Shown here piece by piece: positions 57,304 through 64,000 of a stretch of DNA of 64,000 nucleotides. The stretch lies in assembly GCA_017511605.1 (NCBI GenBank), contig JAFWJL010000002.1, positions 62,001 through 126,000 of the forward strand, in the 5' to 3' direction. The translations under genes and the position numbers were made by a program. The notes beneath the pieces were generated by a model that did not search any database, was not told the DNA's origin, and worked only from the letters and a program-made list of their open reading frames with translations. Source of the DNA: Bacilli bacterium. GTDB lineage: Bacteria > Bacillota_I > Bacilli_A > RF39 > UBA660. Each line of letters begins with the position of its first letter. The first letter of the stretch is position 1.

Positions 57304-57759
57304 TTATTTATCTGTAGAACCAAATCCACCAGTTCTGTCTCCACCTGCTACATCATTATCAGTAACTAGGTATTTAGAGAAAACCCCTTGTCCTATAGCA
57401 TCACCTTTTTTAATAGTAATATCTTCATCCTTTATATTAAAGAATGCAAACATGATATGACCATCATTCTCAGGATTACCATAATAATCTTTATCTATTA
57501 CTCCTACACTATTTGCAAGGATTAATCCTTTTTTCTTTGGATTAGAACTTCTATTATATAAATATAATACTTCATCATCTTCCATATATGCTTTAACACC
57601 AGTTGGTATCAAAGTAGGAGCCATACCTTTTTTAAAACTAGGCACAACTATATCTTCAGCTGCTTCTATATCATATCCTGCAGCAAATTTAGTTTTTCTT
57701 ACTGGTAAATTAATACACTTGTCTTCAAATCCTTTTGCGATTTCAAATCCTCTTCCCAT
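57304..57759 (-). CDS. dut: deoxyuridine 5'-triphosphate nucleotidohydrolase
   Basis: dUTPase removes dUTP and supplies dUMP. 151 residues with all five motifs: AAGYDIEAAEDI, YLYNRSSNPKKKGL, GVIDKDYYGNP, GDAIGQGVFSKYL and the C-terminal GGDRTGGFGSTDK. AGGAGGAAGT precedes the ATG. The start lies 61 bases inside the end of nrdG, an unusually long overlap in a different frame, suggesting coupling. It forms an operon nrdD-nrdG-dut concerned with dNTP supply. Confidence 0.95.
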   Translation of the reverse strand: MGRGFEIAKGFEDKCINLPVRKTKFAAGYDIEAAEDIVVPSFKKGMAPTLIPTGVKAYMEDDEVLYLYNRSSNPKKKGLILANSVGVIDKDYYGNPENDGHIMFAFFNIKDEDITIKKGDAIGQGVFSKYLVTDNDVAGGDRTGGFGSTDK

Positions 57760-58262
57760 ACTTCCTCCTCATTTGAATATAAAACAACTTCTTCTCTTTT
57801 TAAAGATTCTTGTACATCAATAACTCTTTGATTAGATGAACCTCTCCATTTTAAACTAGGATTTCTTAACTCATCAACAAATTGTCCATCTACTAATACA
57901 TCTAAGTATTTACATACCTCTTTATTCTTCACATAAGTATCAAACAAAAATCCTGACCAAGCCCATATAGTTTTATTTGGATATACCTCTTTAAACTTCT
58001 TAGCTAACTTTGTAGTACCAGATATATTATTAGGATGCATTGGCTCACCACCTAAGATTGATAATCCACTAACATAGTCAGCCTTACAAAGTTCAATGAT
58101 TTCATCTATTTCTTTATCAGTAAACTCTTGTCCACCATCAAAATCCCATGTATCAGGATTAAAACAGTTCTTACAATGAAATTCACATCCTTGAAAGAAT
58201 ACGGATACTCTTATACCCTCTCCGTTAGCAATGTCCATTTTTCTTATCTTATTATATCTCAT
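57699..58262 (-). CDS. nrdG: anaerobic ribonucleotide reductase activating protein
   Basis: Radical-SAM enzyme that puts the glycyl radical on NrdD. 187 residues: FFQGCEFHCKNCFNPDTWDF holds the CxxxCxxC-type iron-sulfur motif; SGLSILGGEPMHPNN and VLVDGQFV follow. The C-terminal 35 residues (about VIDVQESLKREEVV onward) extend past the usual domain and overlap dut. One base follows the nrdD stop (TAATATG). Confidence 0.94.
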   Translation of the reverse strand: MRYNKIRKMDIANGEGIRVSVFFQGCEFHCKNCFNPDTWDFDGGQEFTDKEIDEIIELCKADYVSGLSILGGEPMHPNNISGTTKLAKKFKEVYPNKTIWAWSGFLFDTYVKNKEVCKYLDVLVDGQFVDELRNPSLKWRGSSNQRVIDVQESLKREEVVLYSNEEEVWEEDLKSQKDLKTSVLIYQ

Positions 58263-58263
58263 A

Positions 58264-60453
58264 TTACAAATCCTTATTATCTAAGTGAATAACTCTTTCC
58301 TTAATTTCTTGAGTTCTTCCCTTATTCCAGAAGTTAGCTCCAATATATCCACATGTACGTCTAGCAACATTTAAAGTATTATGATCCCTATTTCCACAGT
58401 TTGGGCAATACCATTCTAGATTGTCATCTATTAGTATTTCTCCATCAAATCCACATTTTTGACAATAATCAGATTTAGTATTAAGTTCAGCATACATAAT
58501 ATTATCATATATAAACTTAATAACTTCCATTACTGAATCAAGATTATTAGTCAAATTAGCAGTTTCAATATAACTAATAGCTCCACCTGGACTTAATCTT
58601 TGGAATTCACTTTCTAATTTTAACTTAGTAAATGCATCTATTTCTTCAAATACAGGCACGTGATATGAATTAGTAATATAATCTCTATCAGTAATACCTT
58701 TAATTACACCAAATCTTTCTCTTAAAGCTTTAGCAAATTTATAAGTAGTAGATTCAATTGGAGTACCATATACTGAGTAATCAATATCCTCTTCTTCTTT
58801 CCATTTCTTACATGCATCATTTAAATGTTGCATAACTTTAAGACCAAATTCTTTACCTTCACCATTATCAGTATGAGAATGACCTGTCATATATTTAACA
58901 CATTCATAAAGTCCTGCATATCCTAAAGATATTGTAGAATATCCGTGATGTAATAAATCGTGAATTGATTCACCCTTATCAAGACGAGCTAAAGCTCCAT
59001 ATTGCCATAATATAGGTGCAACATCACTTGTAACCTTAGATAAACGTTTATGACGAATTTGTAATGCTCTATGACATAACTCTAATCTTTCATCCATAAT
59101 ATGCCAAAAATTATCCATATCTTTATCACTAGATAAAGCAACATCAACAAGATTTAATGTAACAACACCTTGATTAAATCTACCATAATATTTTCCTTTA
59201 CCAGGAACATAATTCTTAGCCTTAGCAATATTACCTAAAGAAATACTTCTATCAGGAGTAAGGAATGAACGACACCCCATACAAGGATAACAGTCCCCTT
59301 CTCCATACTCATTTTTCTTTAATTCTAACATTACTTTTTCAGATATATAATCTGGTACCATTCTCTTAGCAGTACATTTAGCTGCTAATTTAGTTAAATA
59401 ATAATATTTAGATTTAGGCTTAATATTATCTTCTTCAAGAACGTATAAAAGTTTAGGAAATGCCGGAGTAATATAAGCTCCTTGCTCATTTTTAATACCT
59501 TGAATTCTTTGTTTTAAGAATTCCTCTATAATCATAGCTAATTCATCTTTATACTCTTCTGTTTCTCCCAAATACATACAAACGCTTAAAAAAGGTGCTT
59601 GTCCATTAGTATTAGTCATCGAATTTATTTGATATTGGAATGTTTGAACTCCATCATTAATTTCTTTTCTTAAATCTTCATCAACAAATTGTTCAATTTG
59701 TTCTTTAGTAAGCTTTCTAGCCTTATATTTCTTTTCTAATCTCTCTTTACTAGATCTAACAAAAGGAGCAAGATGTGTAAGTGTAATAGTAGCTCCACCA
59801 TATTGACTAGATGTAACTGCCGTAATTAATTGAGTAGCAATAGTCATAGCTGTTAAGAATCTATGAGGTTTCTCAATCATAACTCCATTCATATTAGTTC
59901 CATTTTGTAACATATCATCTAAGTTAATTAAATCACAGTTATGTAATGCATTTTGTGCAAAATAATCAGCATCATGGAAATGAATTATACCTTCATCATG
60001 TGCTTTTACTATATCCTCAGGTAATAAGAAACGTCTAGTAATATCTGTACTAGTAATACCTGCTAAATAATCTCTTTGTGTAGTAACGACTTGTGCATTC
60101 TTATTAGAATTTTCTGTATTCCAATACTCATTTTCACCGTCTATTAATTCCTTAATTGATTGGTCAGTTGTATTAGCCTTTCTTACCATCTCTCTAGTAT
60201 AACGATAAGTAATATACTTCTTAGCTAATTCATACTTACCAATACTCATAAGCTTCATCTCTATGATATCTTGAATGTCTTCGACCAACATTCTTTTCTT
60301 ACCAAGAGACTCAATATACTTAATTATATTTTTGATTTGTATTGGTGATGCTTGCTCTTCTTCACAAACATCCCTGTTTGCCTTAGTAATTGCTTGTTCA
60401 ATCTTTTCTGGACAATAATCGACCATATGTCCATCTCTCTTAATGATTTTCAT
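58264..60453 (-). CDS. nrdD: anaerobic ribonucleoside-triphosphate reductase
   Basis: Oxygen-sensitive class III reductase. 729 residues: ATP-cone at the N-terminus (MKIIKRDGHMVDYCPEKIE), catalytic barrel with HDADYFAQNALHNCDL, MGCRSFL and GNIAKAKNYVPGKGKYYGRFNQG, the zinc site CQKCGFDG..CPNCGN, and the glycyl radical region RTCGYIGANFW with Gly702. GGGAGG before the ATG. Divergent from a Crp/Fnr gene; the shared palindrome overlaps its -35. Confidence 0.97.
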   Translation of the reverse strand: MKIIKRDGHMVDYCPEKIEQAITKANRDVCEEEQASPIQIKNIIKYIESLGKKRMLVEDIQDIIEMKLMSIGKYELAKKYITYRYTREMVRKANTTDQSIKELIDGENEYWNTENSNKNAQVVTTQRDYLAGITSTDITRRFLLPEDIVKAHDEGIIHFHDADYFAQNALHNCDLINLDDMLQNGTNMNGVMIEKPHRFLTAMTIATQLITAVTSSQYGGATITLTHLAPFVRSSKERLEKKYKARKLTKEQIEQFVDEDLRKEINDGVQTFQYQINSMTNTNGQAPFLSVCMYLGETEEYKDELAMIIEEFLKQRIQGIKNEQGAYITPAFPKLLYVLEEDNIKPKSKYYYLTKLAAKCTAKRMVPDYISEKVMLELKKNEYGEGDCYPCMGCRSFLTPDRSISLGNIAKAKNYVPGKGKYYGRFNQGVVTLNLVDVALSSDKDMDNFWHIMDERLELCHRALQIRHKRLSKVTSDVAPILWQYGALARLDKGESIHDLLHHGYSTISLGYAGLYECVKYMTGHSHTDNGEGKEFGLKVMQHLNDACKKWKEEEDIDYSVYGTPIESTTYKFAKALRERFGVIKGITDRDYITNSYHVPVFEEIDAFTKLKLESEFQRLSPGGAISYIETANLTNNLDSVMEVIKFIYDNIMYAELNTKSDYCQKCGFDGEILIDDNLEWYCPNCGNRDHNTLNVARRTCGYIGANFWNKGRTQEIKERVIHLDNKDL

Positions 60454-60506
60454 AATTTCCTCCCTTTGACCTTTTCTCTATTTTCGACATTTTAATTATA
60501 TAATTT

Positions 60507-60559
60507 TTTATATAATAATAAATGTTGCATTTGCAACATTTTACATAATTTGATAAAAT
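60507..60559. promoter_or_regulatory. divergent nrdD / Crp promoters sharing a palindromic operator
   Basis: AAATGTTGC-ATTT-GCAACATTT is a perfect 9-base inverted repeat at 60520-60541. TTGCAA at 60531-60536 is its own complement and serves as -35 for both directions: plus strand TTGCAA, 17 bases, TAAAAT (60554-60559); minus strand TTGCAA, 18 bases, TATAAA (60507-60512). A dimeric regulator bound here would control both genes, and the adjacent Crp/Fnr protein is the obvious candidate. Confidence 0.7.
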
Positions 60560-60579
60560 AATTTATAAGAGGTGTAAAC

Positions 60580-61209
60580 ATGACTAATTTATTTGAAAAT
60601 ATAAATGAACAAAATATAAAGAAAATCAAACGTTTCCTAAGAGCTACAACTGTAACATATCCTAAAAATGTAAACATATTGTCTAATGTAAACCAAGATG
60701 ATTTTATTGCGATAGTTGACCTCGGCAGTATTCAATTCGAATCAACAGACTACGATGGCAATAAATCAATAATAGAGACAATAAACACCGGAGGTACATT
60801 TGGTAGTTTAACATTTCCAATAAAAAACGAAGAAGTTAGTTGCATCACTAAAGAAGTAACTCAAATTACATATATTGAATATGACAGTATCACTAATGAT
60901 GAAATAAGCAAAACAGATTCATATATTATATTCATCAAAAACTTAATAAAAATGCTTAGTGATCAAGTAAGTGAAAAGAATAATAGAATTGAAATACTTA
61001 CTAAAAAGACGACAAGAGACAAACTCCTAGAATATTTCAAACAACAAGCAAGCGAAAAAGGAACAAAAGCATTCACTATACCTATGTCATTTACAGAACT
61101 AGCTAATTACTTATCTGTAGATAGAAGTGCCATGACAAGAGAAATATCATATCTAAGAGATGATGGATTTATTAAAACCAATGGTAGACGAATAACTTTA
61201 TTGTATTAA
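60580..61209 (+). CDS. Crp/Fnr-family transcriptional regulator
   Basis: 209 residues: N-terminal cyclic-nucleotide-binding-like fold (FIAIVDLGSIQFES, ETINTGGTFGSLTF), long dimer helix (SQVSEKNNRIEILTKKT-like region about 128-150) and a C-terminal winged helix with FTELANYLSVDRSAMTREISYLRDDGFI. Fnr-type N-terminal Cys for an iron-sulfur cluster are not present; only one Cys (SCITKE) occurs, so redox sensing by a classic cluster is unlikely. GAGGTG upstream. Probably regulates nrdD-nrdG-dut and itself. Confidence 0.9.
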   Translation: MTNLFENINEQNIKKIKRFLRATTVTYPKNVNILSNVNQDDFIAIVDLGSIQFESTDYDGNKSIIETINTGGTFGSLTFPIKNEEVSCITKEVTQITYIEYDSITNDEISKTDSYIIFIKNLIKMLSDQVSEKNNRIEILTKKTTRDKLLEYFKQQASEKGTKAFTIPMSFTELANYLSVDRSAMTREISYLRDDGFIKTNGRRITLLY

Positions 61210-61238
61210 AAAAAGAGAATTATTATTCTCTTTTTTAA
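61208..61238. terminator. bidirectional intrinsic terminator
   Basis: AAAAAGAGAAT/ATTCTCTTTTT hairpin between the convergent Crp/Fnr gene and the large exported protein gene. Confidence 0.85.
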
Positions 61239-63649
61239 TCCATTCTTACTATATAAGGATTAGTCATACTTCCATCTCCCTTAGTATACTCAGTACCCGC
61301 TATCAAAGAAATTACAGGGCGATAATCAGAAAAAGTGTTAGTTTTAACATTAGAAGTAGAAAAACTACCATCTCCTTTAACTTCACTAATATAAGAACCA
61401 GTGTGATCCATAGAAGATGGTGATAGAAGTATATATCCATACTGAGATGCTGTAACTCTCGCACTTGCCTGATTTAACAAATTTGCTTCCGGTGCAGTTA
61501 ACAATCCTATTTTATACGTCAATTTTGCTTCGTTATTCGAGACACTAAATCGATCCGTAATATTTTTACAACTTAAATTTTTTGATACACTACCCTCATT
61601 GAAATATAATATGGTGTCAATTTTTCCACCATTTGGATTCCACCCACTTTTTTCAAATGTATATTCTCCAGTTTTAGCAAAACTTCTATCATTACAGTAT
61701 ATTGTATCATCAATTTTTGCTTCATATACCGTATCTTTTAAATTTCTCTCATACCATTCATCAATTTTTTTCTTTGCATTCGAATTTTTTGTATTTTTTG
61801 CAAGCATATTATCTATAGCAGTATTTATATCCGTTACATTTGGGTCGTCAATTTTTATATAATTCATAGTGCTTAAGCCTGTGGAAAATAGATATACATA
61901 TGCAACAAATGCACATTCACTTTCGCCCGAATCAATGCATGTATAATGATGTGTTGATAACGTATTCATATTTTCAATTGCTTCTAACCCCTCCACATTT
62001 TGCAACTTGTATTTACCATCCTCATAAATAACACTTGCACCAAAATTATAATTTTTAGCATACTTATATCCTGATGAATCCTTTGATAAAATATACCTTA
62101 AATTTGATTTAGTACATGTAGTATCATTATTACCACATGTATAAACATAATCATTATAAGTGGTATTATATCCGCGGAAAAAATCACCTAAACTAATAGT
62201 AATATAATCAATAAGTTCTAATCCATTTCGCGCTTTTGCTAATGTTATTTCTTGAGATTCATCAATATATTTATAATAATTGGACGCTGTTTGTGTTATA
62301 CGTCTAGGCAAAACGCATGTTGTTGCCGAATTACCACATGTATATTTTCCTAAATATTGGCTTGAGTTATCATACCATGTTTTTAACTCAACAGTAGTTA
62401 CTTGGTTGCTTAATGAATAAGTTCCATCCCCATTATCTATGATATCATCACTTAAAGATATACTAACATCACTATCCCCGCCAGATAATTTCTTAACATA
62501 TGCACCACTACCAAATCCAGCCCAATAAATTGAACCACCCACATACATAATACTAGATCCTGATGTGGCACCAACTATCACATATTTTCCTTTTAATTTT
62601 TCGTGTTCTGATAAACTTTTTAGTTTCGTAGGATTTATCAAAGTATACGTACCAGGAGTTGTTTCTCCATAATCATATGAGTCTGCATAATAATAATTTG
62701 TACTCAATGGAGAGACTAATTCTAATACGCTATCTTCTGATGGTGAAAAATCCTCATTCTCCATTACTCTAAAGGTATCTTTTACATATTCATCACCATG
62801 CATGTATCCTACTAATAACATAGGATTAGTTGAATTATAAAACTTGTCACCGCCTATCAAATCCCTAAGAGTTGACTTATAACCCTTAGCATAAGTAGAC
62901 GAAGCATAACTATCGATCCTATAAAAATCACCACTATCATACCTGTCATATGCACACGTACCACTAGTATTTCTACATGTATATGGATAATTTTCTATTA
63001 TATCTTCTATAACAGATTGTGCATTAGATTCATTTACTGTTATAGTTTTACAATCATTTGGATCATTAGGATCATCCACAAGTGTAAATGTTGTTTTAGC
63101 ACCACTTGTTGTTGCTGTATAGTTTTTAGCATATTTATATGTTCCACTTAGATTTAATTCTTTTAAAATTCCACCAATATGATGAAGAGTTCTAGTATCT
63201 CCACAATTATACTGAGTTTCACCATTAACTGTAGATGTTTCAGGTTCTCCATTATAAAGTAGTTTTACTCCACCTGTATCAGTAGTTCTTATCATTTGCC
63301 AACATTTATCTGCAAATAATACATTATTTTTATTTAATATTTCTGTTCCTTTAGCAGCAGTAGATCCATAAAAATGATATATGTCTTCTGTTGATTTAGA
63401 TGGATCCATTGAATCTTGATGAGCCCCTGTATATTTTAAAGCATATCCTTTACTTACTTCTTTCTTTAATGCAGTATAAAGTGTTCTATCATATTTACTT
63501 ACTTCTAAAGTCCCAAATATCTCTAAATTAGATTCTAATATAGCATAGCCTAATCCGACAAACAAAGAAACTCCTAGTATAACTAATACTAAGATTTTTT
63601 TTCTAAGATTGATTCTATATTTCCATTTATGTTTCTTTATTTTTTTCAT
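61235..63649 (-). CDS. large exported Cys-repeat surface protein
   Basis: 804 residues. A basic head is followed by a hydrophobic segment (about 18-37) ending GLGYAILESNLEIFGTLEV, a start pattern often seen in exported proteins of this group and reminiscent of SipW-dependent TasA-like proteins. The mature region contains at least four units with the pattern YTC-x6-C (YTCRNTSGTC, YTCGNSATTC, YTCGNNDTTC, YTCIDSGESEC), likely disulfide loops, and ends in YRPVISLIAGTEYTKGDGSMTNPYIV, the style also seen in the 34637-36190 product. Function unknown; a surface-exposed role is likely. Mildly less AT-rich than its neighbours in places. Confidence 0.75.
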   Translation of the reverse strand: MKKIKKHKWKYRINLRKKILVLVILGVSLFVGLGYAILESNLEIFGTLEVSKYDRTLYTALKKEVSKGYALKYTGAHQDSMDPSKSTEDIYHFYGSTAAKGTEILNKNNVLFADKCWQMIRTTDTGGVKLLYNGEPETSTVNGETQYNCGDTRTLHHIGGILKELNLSGTYKYAKNYTATTSGAKTTFTLVDDPNDPNDCKTITVNESNAQSVIEDIIENYPYTCRNTSGTCAYDRYDSGDFYRIDSYASSTYAKGYKSTLRDLIGGDKFYNSTNPMLLVGYMHGDEYVKDTFRVMENEDFSPSEDSVLELVSPLSTNYYYADSYDYGETTPGTYTLINPTKLKSLSEHEKLKGKYVIVGATSGSSIMYVGGSIYWAGFGSGAYVKKLSGGDSDVSISLSDDIIDNGDGTYSLSNQVTTVELKTWYDNSSQYLGKYTCGNSATTCVLPRRITQTASNYYKYIDESQEITLAKARNGLELIDYITISLGDFFRGYNTTYNDYVYTCGNNDTTCTKSNLRYILSKDSSGYKYAKNYNFGASVIYEDGKYKLQNVEGLEAIENMNTLSTHHYTCIDSGESECAFVAYVYLFSTGLSTMNYIKIDDPNVTDINTAIDNMLAKNTKNSNAKKKIDEWYERNLKDTVYEAKIDDTIYCNDRSFAKTGEYTFEKSGWNPNGGKIDTILYFNEGSVSKNLSCKNITDRFSVSNNEAKLTYKIGLLTAPEANLLNQASARVTASQYGYILLSPSSMDHTGSYISEVKGDGSFSTSNVKTNTFSDYRPVISLIAGTEYTKGDGSMTNPYIVRMD

Positions 63650-63678
63650 AGACTCTCCCTATTATTTATTATACCACT

Positions 63679-63706
63679 AAAAAAAAGTATATTACTATAC
63701 TTTTTT
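63679..63706 (-). terminator. intrinsic terminator of tex
   Basis: AAAAAAGTATA/TATACTTTTTT hairpin followed by T-rich sequence on the minus strand; symmetrical, but only tex ends here. Confidence 0.8.
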
Positions 63707-63707
63707 A

Positions 63708-64000
63708 TTAATCTCTTGGTAATAAGCTTAAACTTACCTTATTTTTTTGTAAATTTATGTCATCTACATAGCAATCTACTATATCTCCTACACTAAATAA
63801 ATCACTAGGATGTTTAATATATTGATTAGAAAGTTTAGAGATATGTGCAAGACCATCATCATGTAATCCAATATCTATAAATAATCCAAAATCAACTACA
63901 TTTCTTACTGTTCCTTGTAACTTCATCCCAACACTTAAATCTTTAATATCTAAAATATCACTTTTAAGTATTGGTTGTGGATACTCATCTCTTGGATCTA
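63708..64000 (-). CDS. tex: Tex-family RNA-binding protein, C-terminal S1 domain only (5' part beyond window)
   Basis: The frame is open through the right edge, so only about 97 C-terminal residues are seen. DPRDEYPQPILKSDILDIKD followed by VGMKLQGTVRNVVDFGLFID, HISKLSNQYIKHPSDLFSVGD and KVSLSLL match the end of Tex, including the DPR element just before the S1 domain. Tex is a transcription accessory/RNA-binding protein. An internal Met at 63926 is not the start. Confidence 0.92.
   Translation of the reverse strand, partial: DPRDEYPQPILKSDILDIKDLSVGMKLQGTVRNVVDFGLFIDIGLHDDGLAHISKLSNQYIKHPSDLFSVGDIVDCYVDDINLQKNKVSLSLLPRD

Noticed and set aside
60483..60489. TGTCGAA near the nrdD transcription start as a Spo0A box
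   Set aside because: Single occurrence; several such 7-mers are expected by chance in 64 kb, and no second site lies nearby.
1..64000. UGA-as-tryptophan code or a prophage/plasmid segment
   Set aside because: TGA terminates genes (for example at 20729 and 15087), Trp is TGG, and no integrase, transposase, capsid or plasmid replication gene is visible.

Overview
The window is strongly AT-rich, with short intergenic gaps, strong GGAGG-type ribosome binding sites and ordinary stop-codon use (TGA ends genes and Trp is TGG, so this is not the mycoplasma code). Gene content points to an anaerobic, low-GC Firmicute with a sporulation inheritance, plausibly an uncultured gut member of the Bacilli/Erysipelotrichia/RF39 type. 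Anaerobic markers are pyruvate:ferredoxin oxidoreductase and the oxygen-sensitive ribonucleotide reductase NrdD/NrdG. Sporulation markers are a SigF/SigG-type sigma factor followed by spoVAC-spoVAD-spoVAE. The placement is inference from gene content; no marker phylogeny was possible. Most genes lie on the minus strand.

Layout by region. 1-2.4 kb: membrane and exported proteins of unknown function. 2.4-12.2 kb: a conserved Firmicute block, read leftward as ireB-like, ruvX, DUF1292, mltG, trmR, then trhP1-trhP2 (the wobble-uridine ho5U/mo5U pathway), an HD dNTPase and greA. It is interrupted by two tandem copies of a two-gene cassette: an NlpC/P60 hydrolase with a pilin-like membrane module, plus a membrane-anchored partner. 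12.2-20 kb: rhomboid protease, TspO, hybrid sensor kinase, acyl-CoA-synthetase-like enzyme. 19.8-23.6 kb: an operon with a queuosine-salvage enzyme (Qng1/DUF2419), an SGNH-like protein, ASCH, Nudix and an RluD-type pseudouridine synthase. 23.9-30 kb: Hsp20 under a CIRCE element, a HExxH protein, a lytic transglycosylase, recG flanked by two small RNA transcription units. 30-46 kb: pyruvate:ferredoxin oxidoreductase, then a long cell-envelope region (two phosphodiester glycosidase paralogues, a stand-alone pilin-like membrane module, a 1289-residue prepilin-like repeat protein, Alg13/Alg14-type glycosyltransferases, a Pro/Val repeat protein). 46-53.6 kb: RNA-modification genes, a lipoprotein, two signal-peptidase-like proteins lacking the serine, tRNA-Leu(CAA), scpA/scpB, RNHCP protein, class B sortase. 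53.6-57 kb: spoVA and sigma genes, CPBP protease. 57-61 kb: dut, nrdG, nrdD and a divergent Crp/Fnr regulator sharing a palindromic operator-promoter. 61-64 kb: large exported Cys-repeat protein and the 3' end of tex.

The strongest candidate for an undescribed system is a three-copy family of tiny loci at about 14.94-15.21, 23.60-23.89 and 57.00-57.30 kb. Each encodes a 25-27 residue membrane peptide with the shared core KKD[F/I]LI.SLIIII behind a strong ribosome binding site. The mRNA 5' end is complementary to its own 3' end. A convergent antisense RNA of about 75-90 nt, with its own sigma-A-like promoter and a hairpin terminator, lies over the 3' untranslated region. This is the organisation of type I toxin-antitoxin systems, but the peptide does not match any family I recognise.
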